This document shows positions 40,601 to 48,406 of a stretch of DNA of 48,406 bases, one piece after another. Numbering within the stretch: position 1 is the first letter of the stretch; the number at the start of each line of letters is the position of its first letter. The stretch comes from Kiloniellaceae bacterium (lineage in GTDB: Bacteria; Pseudomonadota; Alphaproteobacteria; Kiloniellales; J153), in assembly GCA_021776115.1 (NCBI GenBank), contig JAJFGN010000033.1:1-48406 (forward strand). Direction: 5' to 3'. A program made the position numbers and the translations under genes. Below the pieces are notes generated by a model. That model had not been told where the DNA came from. It ran no database searches and saw only the letters and a list, made by a program, of their open reading frames with translations.

Positions 40601-42016
40601 AACCTCGGTCGCCCCGGCCTGCGCGAACAACTCGCTTGCGTCCAGCAAACCGTTGTCGAGATCGAGCGTGCCCGCGAGGCGCCAAGCGAAGCGGCGGCCG
40701 AGCAGGGGCTCGAGGTCGGCCAGGGCCTCGGCGGCCAGGTCCTCGACCTCCCCTTGTGCGTCGATGGTGCCCGTCACGATCCCTTGGTCGAGAGAGCGGT
40801 CAGGCAGGAAGCTGAAGCGGCCTGTCACCTGCCGGGCGTCGATGCCGGGGGCGGTGAGCCGCTGGATCGACACGGCGGCGGTAATGTTCGGTTGAAGCAA
40901 AGGACCTTTCGCCTCGGCGTCCAGACCAATCCCATCGGCCGCGGCACCGGGGACGAGAGTTTCGGCAACCGCCGGATCCTTGATCCGCGCGGTCGCGCGG
41001 GCATCGACCGTGAGATCGGCGAGCGCCAAGTGGCCTTCGATGTCCAGCTGGATGGCCGGCCCATCGAGTTGCGCTCGCTCCACGGTCAGGAGGTCGCGGG
41101 TCCATTGGCCGCGCACCTCGAAATCGAGGTCGCCGGCGAGGAGACGCCAGGGCATCTGTTTGGCTGGCCGTGCGGACAGGGCAGACCCGGCAATCCGGAA
41201 CTGCGTGCCGTCCTGTCGGGTCAGCGCCAGTTCCGCTGCCAGCGAGCCAAGATCGTCGAACGAGACTGTCACGTCTCCGCGCCAGTCCGCGAGGGTGCCG
41301 TCGCCCGAAAGATTTGCCGCGACGGCAGGTAGTTCCGGCAGGTCGAGCGCCCGTGCGATGAGGCCGCCGGCGGGTTCATTCACCGCGACGTCCAGGGTCA
41401 AACGGTCGTCGCTGGGTGCATAGACGGCACTCACTTCGGCGCGGCCGATGGTGCCATCGGTGCGCTCTATGACCAGGGAGGAAGTGAGCCTGCCGGCGTT
41501 CCCGGAGGCGGCCTTCCCGGCAATGCGGAACGAGGCGGGTTGCCCCAGCACGGCTGTTCCGAGCGTTACGTCCTCGACCGAAAGCTGTTCGACCGTGATG
41601 CGGAAGGGCAGGGCGGGAAGGCCGCGCGGACCGTCGCCAGCCTGCCGCTCGGCGGTCTCGGGCGGGCGCGCGACGTCCAGGTCGACGATGCGCAGCGCGG
41701 TTACATCGAGCTTGCCGGAGAAGAGCGCGAGCGGCCGCCAGTCGATCTCTACGGTAGACGCGTTCAGCCACCGGCCCGCCCTGTCCCGGATAGAAAGCCC
41801 CGACAGCCGGATCTCCTGGGGCAGCCGGCCCTCAAGCCGGTTAATGGAGATCTCGATCTCTCCCGGCGTGCTCAGCGTCGCCGCGGCGGCGCGGGCGATC
41901 CAGGCCCGCCCCGCTTCGGTCTGTGCCAGGCCATAGGCGCCGAGGACCGTCAAGCCTAGGGCTGCCAGCAGCACCACGCCGCCGATGGCGAGGCGGAGTC
42001 CCACGCGCCTGATCAT
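37619..42016 (-). CDS. tamB: Translocation and assembly module protein TamB
   Basis: A 1465-residue inner-membrane protein. A single N-terminal helix (about residues 8-30, LAIGGVVLLAALGLTVLGAY) anchors it; the long middle is made of repeated beta-strand segments (AsmA-like), and the C-terminal DUF490/TamB domain ends with YVGVKKGVTDDAGAVGVEIE then LTPNISVESETG and KFKWDY. TamB spans the periplasm and works with TamA, and is now linked to outer-membrane lipid transport and protein assembly. It starts 18 bp after the tamA stop, in a tamA-tamB operon. Length is normal for alphaproteobacteria. The long plus-strand open frames here are shadows. Confidence 0.92.
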   Translation of the reverse strand: MIRRVGLRLAIGGVVLLAALGLTVLGAYGLAQTEAGRAWIARAAAATLSTPGEIEISINRLEGRLPQEIRLSGLSIRDRAGRWLNASTVEIDWRPLALFSGKLDVTALRIVDLDVARPPETAERQAGDGPRGLPALPFRITVEQLSVEDVTLGTAVLGQPASFRIAGKAASGNAGRLTSSLVIERTDGTIGRAEVSAVYAPSDDRLTLDVAVNEPAGGLIARALDLPELPAVAANLSGDGTLADWRGDVTVSFDDLGSLAAELALTRQDGTQFRIAGSALSARPAKQMPWRLLAGDLDFEVRGQWTRDLLTVERAQLDGPAIQLDIEGHLALADLTVDARATARIKDPAVAETLVPGAAADGIGLDAEAKGPLLQPNITAAVSIQRLTAPGIDARQVTGRFSFLPDRSLDQGIVTGTIDAQGEVEDLAAEALADLEPLLGRRFAWRLAGTLDLDNGLLDASELFAQAGATEVAGSGAFGLADGTADADVRVTLGDLAGLSPLLGIDVQGRSDMAAQVKTTGFGEQLTAKLAGNFNEVRLDDEIAQALLGGRAAAAADLARRPDGGLTLANVRIESSAARLVGEAALTGGFERIEATYGLTVADTSVLSAPLGFGIAGRADVQGRAEGRPGNPSFNGRLVLTDARVDDVGMGRIDGTYSAEDLPNTPRGHVTLSAKPSIGPLEASADYVFADPEIQLTGLRLRSQKTAADGILTVPTDGAPLLGALSIKAESLSPWLALAGLDGGGAATAELRLSGDGRQQTADLKGNLTNLTWRSEGEQVLRAETAAVTLRIADLMKSLAGRAVVEATAVTLGELQLDRLSLSAEGDRSEAALRLQTAGAFRDPLALDATGRLRVEQNEFSLDLDTAAGQAFGNALTLRDPAKMTYRPEAFELSRLDLDLGPARLSASARFDSERVSGDLTVDGLPIASLASLSPTGGVTGIVTGIVTGAITIDGPRANPSGEGRLEGTNLKLEAADGVPPLGLNISGDWRDRRLKITGRLTGTPGRDAELDADVPLRLDADRLAFTVSAGEPISARLSWQGDMASVWALVPLATHQVAGATEVTGTLAGSLTMPKVSGSLRLTEGVYENLEIGTLLKDVEIAIDVEDNRAVLTRFTGNDGAKGRLSATGEVAVASEQGYPFKFETDVTEFALVRRDDVTAVSDGHLSFEGALERASLTGQFETRSVEVRIVDRLPAEVASLDVIETDTSGKAEIFRDDVKKNGAGPDIALDVAVAMPRRVFVRGRGLDSEWSGDLKVTGTAQEPIIEGELTLVRGHLSVLTKAFRLTGGSVRFPGGAAVAPELDVQAEHKAKDLIVTARARGPATNPSISLSSVPSLPQDEIVSRILFDRSTTQLGALEAAQLAAAVAELTGAGGGLKALDFARSLLGVDVLRIETAGPGEVGGPEVEAGKYLRDNVYVGVKKGVTDDAGAVGVEIELTPNISVESETGTTGESDLGIKFKWDY

Positions 42017-42034
42017 TTTATTTCCGTCCGCTGT

Positions 42035-43930
42035 TTAGAATGCCTGGCCGAGGCTGATGTAAAATTGGAAGCTATCGTCTATATCGCGCCTGTTGAGCGG
42101 CACCGCAAGATCCACGCGCAGCGGCCCAAAATCGCTGAAATAGCGGCCGCCGAGACCGGCCGCCCAGCGGACGGTCTCGTCAAAGTCCAGATAGGACAAA
42201 TCGGAGACCGTACCCCCGTCGACGAAGGGTACCAGCCCGAACCGCTCGGTTAGTCGGATGCGGACCTCGCCGTTGAGCTCCAAAATCGAACGGCCGCCGA
42301 GCGGGTCGTTTTCACTGTCGAGCGGGCTGACGCTTTGGAACTCGAACCCCCGGATCGAGCCACCGCCACCGGCGTAGAATCGCTTGTTGGCCGGGACGGT
42401 TTCGGTTTCCTCTCCCACGATCGTGCCCATTTTGGCACGCCCCGCGAGAACGAAGCGTCGGTCGCGATCCAAGGCATAGTAGGCAGTGCCCGCGGCGGTC
42501 GCCACGGCAAAGAGCAGGTTGTCGTCGCTCTTTCCGAGGTAAGGGGTCAGGGCCAGGTTCAACCGCGTGCCTCGTACCGGATTCAGAGGGTCGCCCGTTG
42601 TATCTCGAGCGCCCCTAACTGGCAGACCAAAGAGCCGAAAGGTTTCTTCACCTTCCTCATCCTCGAGAATACTGTACTCGCCGGAGACCCCGCCGCTCAC
42701 CCGCCAGTTCTCGCCCCAAGGACGCTCTACGCCAACCGAGCCGCTCACGCTCTGTTCGTCGAAGGCATCGGTTGTGCGGTTGCTCACCGCAACGTTGCTC
42801 AATAGGTCTTGATCGCGCTGAAGGAACCCTGGCTTGCGAAAATCCGCCTCCAGGACCTGCTCGATCTCGGCGGCGGTGAGGGTCAGGCGCAGCCGTTCGT
42901 TGCGCCCGAACAGATTGCGATGTTCCCAGAACACCTCGCCGCCAAGACCCTCGCTGGTGGAATAGTTCGCTCCGAAGCCGATCGAACGGTGCTTACCTTC
43001 AACCAGCGTGACTGTCATGGGCAGGTCGCCCTCGCTACCGACCTCGGTCTCGGCTGCGATGGCAACTGAGGCGAACAGCCCAGCGTCGGAAAGCGCGCCG
43101 CGCGTCGCCTCAACCTTGGCGCGGTCGTATCGTTCGCCTTCCGTCCAGGTAATTTTGCCGCGCACGTAGTCTTCTTCGACAACGCTCAGCCCTTCGATGG
43201 TCATGGCGCCGAAACGGGCCAAAGGGCCGGCGTCCGCCGCCAGCGAGACCGTCATCGTCGTCGTGCCGTGATCGACGAGGGTTTTGCGGCCCAGCACCTT
43301 GGCCAGGGGATAGCCCCGGTTAGCGAGGGTATCGAGCAACGCACGTTGGGCCGCCAAAATTGCCGGCGCCCGGGCTGGCATACCGATGTACAGGCCGAGG
43401 TCCTCGAGGCTCGGCTGCACGTCCGCCTCCGGCGGTGGGGACTCCTCATAACGTACGTCGTATTCGGCGAGCAGATATTGGATGCCGGTCGACACCTCGA
43501 CCGTGATCCCGATCGGCGTGATGCCGCGGTCGATGGTGTACTGGACCTCGGCTGCATAGAACCCTTCGGACCGCAGGGCTGTTTGCAGGCGTTCGACGTC
43601 GCCTTTCGCGCGTTGCTGCAGGGCCCCCGGGGTCGAGGGAGGTCGGTCCTTCAGGGCGACCAATTGGGACGAACCCTCAAGCAATTCCAGAAGATCCGGC
43701 TCGGGCACGCCGGCGATCGAGACGTCGTAGGCGATGCCCGGCGCTTGCTCGACAACGGGCTCCGCGGCGGTTTCGCGATTCTCGGTTTCGGCCCTGTTGC
43801 CCCCCATGCCAAGCGTGCGCAGCTCGGCGCAGGCCATCAATGCGACGCTCAAAAGGAGGATCGCCGCAATCCGCGAGCCGGCACGGAACCTGCCACTAAC
43901 CGAATTCGCGCCGACCTGTTCCATTCTCAC
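42035..43930 (-). CDS. tamA: Outer-membrane assembly factor TamA (BamA family)
   Basis: A 631-residue Omp85-family beta-barrel protein. N-terminal signal sequence SRIAAILLLSVALMACAELR, then POTRA-like repeats (e.g. LQTALRSEGFYAAEVQYTID), then the 16-strand barrel with the family RGF motif in GGGSIRGFEFQSVSP, ending in FYISLGQAF with C-terminal aromatic Phe. The LMAC could be read as a weak lipobox, which would be odd for this family; Tat/Sec signal cleavage is more likely. GTG 43930 or ATG 43924 are possible starts; the ATG has GGTGAG ahead. It should insert and assemble outer-membrane proteins with TamB. Confidence 0.9.
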   Translation of the reverse strand: MRMEQVGANSVSGRFRAGSRIAAILLLSVALMACAELRTLGMGGNRAETENRETAAEPVVEQAPGIAYDVSIAGVPEPDLLELLEGSSQLVALKDRPPSTPGALQQRAKGDVERLQTALRSEGFYAAEVQYTIDRGITPIGITVEVSTGIQYLLAEYDVRYEESPPPEADVQPSLEDLGLYIGMPARAPAILAAQRALLDTLANRGYPLAKVLGRKTLVDHGTTTMTVSLAADAGPLARFGAMTIEGLSVVEEDYVRGKITWTEGERYDRAKVEATRGALSDAGLFASVAIAAETEVGSEGDLPMTVTLVEGKHRSIGFGANYSTSEGLGGEVFWEHRNLFGRNERLRLTLTAAEIEQVLEADFRKPGFLQRDQDLLSNVAVSNRTTDAFDEQSVSGSVGVERPWGENWRVSGGVSGEYSILEDEEGEETFRLFGLPVRGARDTTGDPLNPVRGTRLNLALTPYLGKSDDNLLFAVATAAGTAYYALDRDRRFVLAGRAKMGTIVGEETETVPANKRFYAGGGGSIRGFEFQSVSPLDSENDPLGGRSILELNGEVRIRLTERFGLVPFVDGGTVSDLSYLDFDETVRWAAGLGGRYFSDFGPLRVDLAVPLNRRDIDDSFQFYISLGQAF

Positions 43931-44367
43931 CGTACCCAGCCGAAAAGCCGCTTGGCGTTCCCAGGCGGCTTATTTTGCAGGATGCCTGTTTGGTGCCCCA
44001 CGTGACGGGCAATTTGCGCAGCCCTCCCTTCAGTGTGCAAGTAACGCCGTCTCGTGTCCGTACCGTTGGCGTGCCGTCGAATGCGCGCGACGGCAAAGAT
44101 TTACGTCCTATTCTTACGCCGGGCGGAGTTCCGTGAGGAAATTGGCTCGCCATCTCCTCTCAGCTTGCCGGGCAGTTGATGTGGCGCCGGGATAATTGTC
44201 AGCGAATGGTATGCTTGCGACGGTGCCGCTTGGGCTTCAGACCGGGCAATTGACCTAGCCATCCCCGCCGATACGGCTTGACCGGCGATCTTCCGCACGC
44301 GATATGGTACCTTCTCCAAATGCCCGGCGGCCGGGGCCATGACCCCTTTTCACCTAGGAGCTGAGAT
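43931..44367. promoter_or_regulatory. Divergent intergenic region of tamA and an exported-protein gene
   Basis: About 440 bp should hold promoters for the two divergent genes. I see no coding capacity of note and no clear palindrome. A ribosome binding site, TAGGAGCTGAG, precedes the TTG start of the gene on the right. Nothing else can be supported. Confidence 0.4.
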
Positions 44368-44949
44368 TTGCGAGGTTTCCGTATCTCTGCATTTTCATGT
44401 CTGTGCCTTTTGCTGGTCACTGTTTCCGGCGCGCGAGATGCGTCGGCGCAAGCCGCTCCCACGCCGAGCGCCAGAATGGTCGCCGTCGCCTACGGGACGC
44501 TTCCCGATGATGCGAGCATCGGTATCGATTTCCGCGACGACACCGATCTGAATGTTCGCCTTAAAACGATTTTTGAACAGGAACTCAAGGCGCAAGGGCG
44601 CCGCCCGAGCGATGGTGGAGACCTGATCCTGCGTTTTGAGACATTGGTTGAGGAAAAGCTCAGTGCCGACGAGCCGGCAACCGTCGTTGGCCGTGGCGGC
44701 AGCAGAAGCGGGGCGGAGGTCGGCTTCCAGCTCCGGCTGCCACTGAAAAAGTTGAAGCCGGAGGTCGGCGGTCGCCGCTACAGCCTCAACGCGACGCTGG
44801 GCAGACAAAGCGAGCCCCCAATATGGGTTGCCTCCGCCGTGGCAGTGGCCGGTCAAAGTGATCGATTCGTTGTCCAGAGCGCGATGGTAAGAGCCATGGT
44901 CGAGGCGCTTGGTCAGACCGTGCCCTCGCGACCGATTCCGATCGAGTAA
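44368..44949 (+). CDS. Exported protein of unknown function
   Basis: A 193-residue protein starting at TTG 44368 (MRGFRISAFSCLCLLLVTVS), with AGGAG just before. The first 28 residues look like a Sec signal ending ASA-QA. The mature part has about 165 residues, one predicted strand-rich unit (MVAVAYGTLPDDASIGIDFR, then LKTIFEQELKAQGRRPSDGG, then LILRFETLVEEK) and an acidic C-terminal helix. It resembles the general shape of small periplasmic DUF4136-like proteins, but no family is recognised. It faces away from tamA and precedes an MFS gene, with no obvious functional tie. Similar exported proteins near envelope genes may be envelope factors. Confidence 0.7.
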   Translation: MRGFRISAFSCLCLLLVTVSGARDASAQAAPTPSARMVAVAYGTLPDDASIGIDFRDDTDLNVRLKTIFEQELKAQGRRPSDGGDLILRFETLVEEKLSADEPATVVGRGGSRSGAEVGFQLRLPLKKLKPEVGGRRYSLNATLGRQSEPPIWVASAVAVAGQSDRFVVQSAMVRAMVEALGQTVPSRPIPIE

Positions 44950-45141
44950 TAGCCGCGCGGCCGCGAGGGTCGCTGACGCCTGGTCCACGCCCAGCATCCG
45001 CTCCCCATGAGGACAAGTACCGCCCAGCGCGGCCGCCGGTTGCCTGACGCTTAAATCTACTGTCCTATTGGGACGCGGTGAGCCCGGAAACGCGCCGCCG
45101 TGACTCCCAACTCACGTCAACGATGGCGGCTTACCGGAACG

Positions 45142-46392
45142 ATGACCGCTCCCCTCGCACCCATAGCGGCCCTACTCCTGAGCGTTGCGTTTCTTCTTAT
45201 GGGCAACGGTCTCCAGGGCACCTTGCTGCCGATTCGCGCCAACATCGAGGCGTTTTCGACCCTGGAGGTCGGCATACTGGGCTCGTCGTATTTTCTCGGT
45301 TTTGCCGCCGGCTGCCTTCTTGGCGCCCGCGTGGTCCGCCGGGTCGGGCACATTCGGGCGTTCACGGCGATGGTCTCGATCGCTTCGACGACCGCCCTCG
45401 TGCATGCCCTGGTGCCGAGCCCGGTCGCGTGGTGGTTTCTCAGGGCGGCGACCGGGTTCTGTTTCGCCGTTCTCTACATGATCATCGAGAGCTGGCTCAA
45501 CGAGCGTTCGACGAACGAAACGCGGGGCTCTATTTTTTCTGTGTACACGATCATCAACCTATCGGTTCTCACGCTGGGTCAGTTGATGATCACCCTTTAC
45601 GATCCAGCGGCTTTTCCGCTGTTCGCTTTGGCCTCTATCCTTGTTTCGATTGCCGCGGTGCCGGTCGCCATGACCACGGCGCCGGCACCGGCGCCGCTTG
45701 GCGATGTCCGCATCCGTATTCGGCGCCTTTTCAATATGTCGCCCGTAGGCTTTGCTGGATGTCTCGCGGTCGGACTGGCCAACGGCTCTTTCTGGGCGCT
45801 AGGTCCGGTCTTCGCCCAGCAAAGCGGCATGAACGTCGCAGGTGTCGCGTTCTTTATGAGCGTGACGGTGATCGCCGGCGCGCTTGGGCAATGGCCGCTC
45901 GGCCGGGCCTCGGACATGGTCGATCGTCGCAAGATCATCATCGGCGCTTGCCTGGCTGGCGCCTTGGCGGGCGTCGGTATGGTCGTTTTCAACGAATTCT
46001 GGGGACGCGGGATTCTCGTTTTCTCGTTTCTCTTTGGCGTGTTCGCCTTTCCGCTTTATGCGCTCTCCGTCGCCCATACGAACGACTTCGTGCCGCCGGA
46101 AGACTATGTCGAAGTAGCGAGCGGGCTTCTCCTCGTCTACGCAATCGGCGCGGTGATCGGCCCGATGGCCGCGTCCGGCGCTATGGCGTTTATGGGGCCT
46201 GATGGGCTATTCGGCTTTACCGCGTTCGTCCACGCGGCGATGGCCCTCTTTACCATTTACCGCATGCGAATGCGCGCGCGGCCACCGGAGGAGGAGCGGG
46301 CCGCCTTTGCGGAATCTCTGCTCACCGCGCAAACAGTCTCGCCCATGGATCCCGCGGCTAAATCCGCGGCGGAGGAAGAGCCCGCGACGTAG
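45142..46392 (+). CDS. MFS transporter, 12-helix
   Basis: A major facilitator superfamily protein of about 416 residues (430 if it starts at GTG 45100). The ATG at 45142 (MTAPLAPIAALLLSVAFLLM) is preferred because it opens directly into the first membrane helix. Motif A-like GFAAGCLLGARVVRRVGHIR lies after helix 2; a second GRASDMVDRRKIIIG copy is in the second half. It belongs to the YfcJ-like, UMF-type group of general importers or exporters. Substrate unknown. It is followed by an antiporter remnant in the same direction. Confidence 0.85.
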   Translation: MTAPLAPIAALLLSVAFLLMGNGLQGTLLPIRANIEAFSTLEVGILGSSYFLGFAAGCLLGARVVRRVGHIRAFTAMVSIASTTALVHALVPSPVAWWFLRAATGFCFAVLYMIIESWLNERSTNETRGSIFSVYTIINLSVLTLGQLMITLYDPAAFPLFALASILVSIAAVPVAMTTAPAPAPLGDVRIRIRRLFNMSPVGFAGCLAVGLANGSFWALGPVFAQQSGMNVAGVAFFMSVTVIAGALGQWPLGRASDMVDRRKIIIGACLAGALAGVGMVVFNEFWGRGILVFSFLFGVFAFPLYALSVAHTNDFVPPEDYVEVASGLLLVYAIGAVIGPMAASGAMAFMGPDGLFGFTAFVHAAMALFTIYRMRMRARPPEEERAAFAESLLTAQTVSPMDPAAKSAAEEEPAT

Positions 46393-46437
46393 ATGCCCGG
46401 GTGAACCTTCAAGATTGCAGTTGCGTAGGTCCGCAAG

Positions 46438-46672
46438 ATTCGAAAAGGTTTGGATCGCCGGATCGCTGCAGGGATTGTTAGGCACGAGTTTGTCCCAGGT
46501 CGGCGAGTTCAGCTTCGTGCTGGCTGCGGTGGGATCTCAGGCTGGCATCATCAGCACCTTCGGCTACCAAATGACAATCGCAATCGTGGCCATCAGCCTG
46601 CTGGTCAGTCCGGCCTGGATTGCACTTGCGAAACGGATCCTATACGGCGGTATTCGACAGGCAACCCCCTGA
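46438..46672 (+). pseudogene. CPA2 (Kef-type) antiporter C-terminal fragment
   Basis: The frame RFEKVWIAGSLQGLLGTSLS, then QVGEFSFVLAAVGSQAGIIS and TFGYQMTIAIVAISLLVSPA, matches the last membrane helices of Kef-type K+/H+ or Na+/H+ antiporters (LSQIGEFSFVLA is their hallmark). No start codon, no upstream helices and no C-terminal nucleotide-binding part are present. The fragment is therefore the relic of a much longer gene lost by deletion. It lies between two intact genes. Confidence 0.7.
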
Positions 46673-46783
46673 AGGGCGGCACTATGAGGTGCCAGCGCCT
46701 GGGGCGGAGCCATCCTCTGGCTGTCCCGTACGTGGCATTGATTGCCATGAGCCAAGTTGGAATATCAGAAGGTAACATGCACC

Positions 46784-47944
46784 ATGACGATTCCTAAGCG
46801 CGATGCGACGTCTCTGAGAAAAATACGCGCCATCCGGCAAAAGCGGCGGGCGGCACCAGGATCGCCACCGGGCACGCTCGTTCCAGACCCCTCGGCGGTC
46901 GCACCGGTGATCCGTTTCATTGGTTACGGACCAGACGATTTCCATGAGCAAGAAGTCTCGGAGATAGAAAATCTGGGACCCATGATCGCAAAGTGGCCGG
47001 TTACCTGGATTAACGTCGATGGCTTGGCCGATCTGAGTCTAATCCAACGTCTGGGGGAGATGTTTGGGCTCCACCGGCTCGCGCTAGAGGATGTCGTCAA
47101 TGTGCATCAGCGGCCCAAGGTCGAGGAGTATGAGGATCATTCCTTCATCGTCACGCGCATGATCCATAGCGACCAAGCGCCGATAACGGAGCAGGTCTCT
47201 ATGTTCTTAGGCGATCGCTTCCTCCTGACATTTCAGGAACAGCCGGGTGACTGCTTCGATTTGGTCCGCGATCGTCTTCGTAAGCACCGTGGGCAGATTC
47301 GCGAACGGAAGGCGGATTACCTCGTCTATGCCCTGTTGGACGCAGTCATCGACGGCTATTTCCCAGTATTCGAGAATTTCGGGGAGCGTCTCGAGACCTT
47401 GGAAAACCTCGTAATGGGTCAGCCGTCTCGGGACCAGGTCGCCCAAATCCACGGCATGAAGCGCGATCTCCTGATCCCGCGACGGGCGATCTGGCCGCAA
47501 AGAGAAATGGTGAACGCTCTCGCCCGGGATTCCTCTCTTCACATATCCGAACAAACACGTCCGTACCTGCGTGATTGCTACGATCACACGATTCAACTGA
47601 TGGATATGGTCGAGATTTACCGTGAAATCGCGTCAGGCCTATTCGACATCTATCTGTCGAACGTCAGCGCCAAGATGAATGAGATCATGAAGGTTCTGAC
47701 CATTATCGCGACGATCTTCATCCCTCTCGGCTTCATCGCCAGTCTCTTTGGCATGAACTTCGACCGCGACGCCTCGCCCTGGAACATGCCGGAGCTAGGG
47801 TGGTATCTGGGCTACCCGTTCGCCCTGGCCGTGATGCTCGCGATTGCCCTCGGTCTGCTCTGGTTCTTCCACCGCAGGCGCTGGATTGGGGGCGGCGCGG
47901 GCAATGGCGGCGAAGGAACCGCCCAAACGGACTATGCCGACTAG
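46784..47944 (+). CDS. corA: CorA-family divalent cation transporter
   Basis: A 386-residue magnesium/cobalt-type transporter. A large cytoplasmic N-terminal domain (WINVDGLADLSLIQRLGEMF, LALEDVVNVHQRPKVEEYED) is followed by a coiled helix and two membrane helices, with the pore motif GMNFD following the first helix (FIASLFGMNFD). The ATG at 46784 follows AGAAGG by about ten bases; the TTG at 46757 is less likely. It forms pentameric channels for Mg, Co or Ni. It stands alone, flanked by gene relics. A hairpin, GGACCGGT...ACCGGTCC (47999-48019), lies 55 bases after the stop. Confidence 0.88.
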   Translation: MTIPKRDATSLRKIRAIRQKRRAAPGSPPGTLVPDPSAVAPVIRFIGYGPDDFHEQEVSEIENLGPMIAKWPVTWINVDGLADLSLIQRLGEMFGLHRLALEDVVNVHQRPKVEEYEDHSFIVTRMIHSDQAPITEQVSMFLGDRFLLTFQEQPGDCFDLVRDRLRKHRGQIRERKADYLVYALLDAVIDGYFPVFENFGERLETLENLVMGQPSRDQVAQIHGMKRDLLIPRRAIWPQREMVNALARDSSLHISEQTRPYLRDCYDHTIQLMDMVEIYREIASGLFDIYLSNVSAKMNEIMKVLTIIATIFIPLGFIASLFGMNFDRDASPWNMPELGWYLGYPFALAVMLAIALGLLWFFHRRRWIGGGAGNGGEGTAQTDYAD

Positions 47945-47995
47945 CTTCGTTCGATTGAGATCGGCTTCACGAACGACCCGACGTCAGGCTCTCGG

Positions 47996-48142
47996 TCAGG
48001 ACCGGTACCGCACCGGTCCGAAATCGACGTGGCCGAAGCCGGGGTTGGGATAGTAGTCGACCCCGCCGGCCTGGAGATCGAGTGCCGCGCGGCGCAGGTC
48101 GCGCACCGTGAGCGCGATATCTATGGCCATTCTCCTGGTGTT
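47996..48142 (-). pseudogene. M15/DUF882-type peptidase C-terminal fragment
   Basis: The minus-strand frame NTRRMAIDIALTVRDLRRAA, then LDLQAGGVDYYPNPGFGHVD and FGPVRYRS with stop matches the C-terminal part of DUF882 (peptidase M15-type, YcbK-like) proteins, usually read HMxGxAIDI...AGGVGYYPxSxFVHVDxGxVR. The upstream zinc-site part (SxH) is absent and the frame further up (to 48259) has no similarity. It is a relic of a gene lost by truncation. YcbK proteins are murein-related. Confidence 0.65.
47999..48019 (+). terminator. 8-bp stem downstream of corA
   Basis: GGACCGGT (47999-48006) and ACCGGTCC (48012-48019) with a 5-base loop. No T-run follows and the same bases lie inside the M15 remnant, so a terminator role is only possible. 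Confidence 0.3.
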
Positions 48143-48324
48143 GGAAGCTGTTCTTCGCCACAGCGGTGCTTCTTTCCCGAAGCATGGCGTTGGTCGTCCG
48201 CGAGCGGTCGGTAGGTACAAGAATTCTTCCGTGGACATGCCTTTTTCTAACGAGAGCAAGGGATTCCCCCGGCGACCACGAACGGAAGTATCCGGCCGCC
48301 CCGGTTAACGATCCGTTCCCGATG

Positions 48325-48406
48325 CTACCCACCCACTAGCCCGAGTTTCTCCGCCAGGAGTTGGTCGCGGCGATAGACGTCCTCGCGAAACTGCAACCTA
48401 CCGGAC
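48325..48406 (-). CDS. C-terminal end of an unidentified protein (runs off right edge)
   Basis: The minus-strand frame entering at 48406 encodes SGRLQFREDVYRRDQLLAEK, then LGLVGG and a TAG stop at 48325-48327. The charged helical tail looks like a real C-terminus with typical codon use, but 26 residues are too few to name the family. The rest lies outside the window. Confidence 0.5.
   Translation of the reverse strand, partial: SGRLQFREDVYRRDQLLAEKLGLVGG

Noticed and set aside
40010-41332. 440-residue plus-strand open frame inside tamB
   Set aside because: Shadow of tamB with no motifs, His/Arg/Gly-rich composition and no ribosome binding site.
42035-43930. TamA as a lipoprotein because of LMAC
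   Set aside because: The lipobox has Met at -2, and lipidated barrel proteins of this family are not expected; a normal signal peptide fits.
47967-48332. 121-residue minus-strand frame downstream of corA
   Set aside because: It is out of frame with the M15-like segment and shows no family features.

Overview
This 48.4 kb, GC-rich window looks like an alphaproteobacterial chromosome, probably from a free-living, transporter-rich lineage near Rhodospirillales or Rhizobiales. The grounds are base composition and codon use, a tamA-tamB pair, a 3' tRNA remnant that resembles an alphaproteobacterial tRNA-Ile2(CAT), and the density of ABC importers. The assignment is inferred; no rRNA or other marker gene is present.

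Layout. (1) 1-550: the start of an IS630-type transposase running off the left edge, next to a decayed gamma-glutamyltranspeptidase fragment. (2) 673-7497: a dipeptide/oligopeptide (Dpp/Opp) ABC importer. ATPase F, the binding protein and permeases B and C are co-linear on the minus strand, ATPase D faces them convergently, and a GntR/FCD regulator is divergent. (3) 7793-9430: a GntR-like regulator with two predicted winged helices, divergent from the large cluster, and a 0.64 kb control region. (4) 9431-35741: about 26 kb in which every gene is on the plus strand, with short gaps or overlaps. It holds a polyamine-type ABC importer with two different ATPases, two SDR dehydrogenases, an amidase, a HyuA-HyuB pair, PxpA, a stand-alone biotin carrier protein, a biotin carboxylase, PxpB, PxpC, the biotin transporter BioY, a cupin, a deacetylase-fold (cyclic imidase-like) hydrolase, a small CxxC protein with a CobW GTPase, a second pair in HyuB-HyuA order, an AEC exporter and a second binding protein with no signal peptide. 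(5) 35742-37618: scrap DNA with a 3' tRNA fragment, a possible IS481 end and a decayed IS110/IS1111 element. (6) 37619-48406: tamB-tamA, an exported protein of unknown function, an MFS transporter, a CPA2 antiporter remnant, a CorA-type transporter, an M15-peptidase remnant and the C-terminus of one more gene.

How the genes may work together (inference). The large cluster reads as one inducible pathway for taking up and opening cyclic amides (lactams, imides, hydantoin- or 5-oxoproline-like compounds). The Pot-like importer brings in the compound. The imidase-like hydrolase and amidase would open and deamidate imides. Two ATP-dependent HyuA/HyuB enzymes would open hydantoin- or oxoproline-like rings. 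PxpA, PxpB and PxpC sit with their own biotin carboxylase, biotin carrier and biotin importer. Because PxpB/PxpC are homologous to the carboxyltransferase part of urea carboxylase, this set may form a split biotin-dependent lactam carboxylase/hydrolase. CobW and the CxxC protein may supply metal to the second HyuB. This biotin-linked Pxp module inside a multi-enzyme cyclic-amide cluster is the most interesting part of the window.
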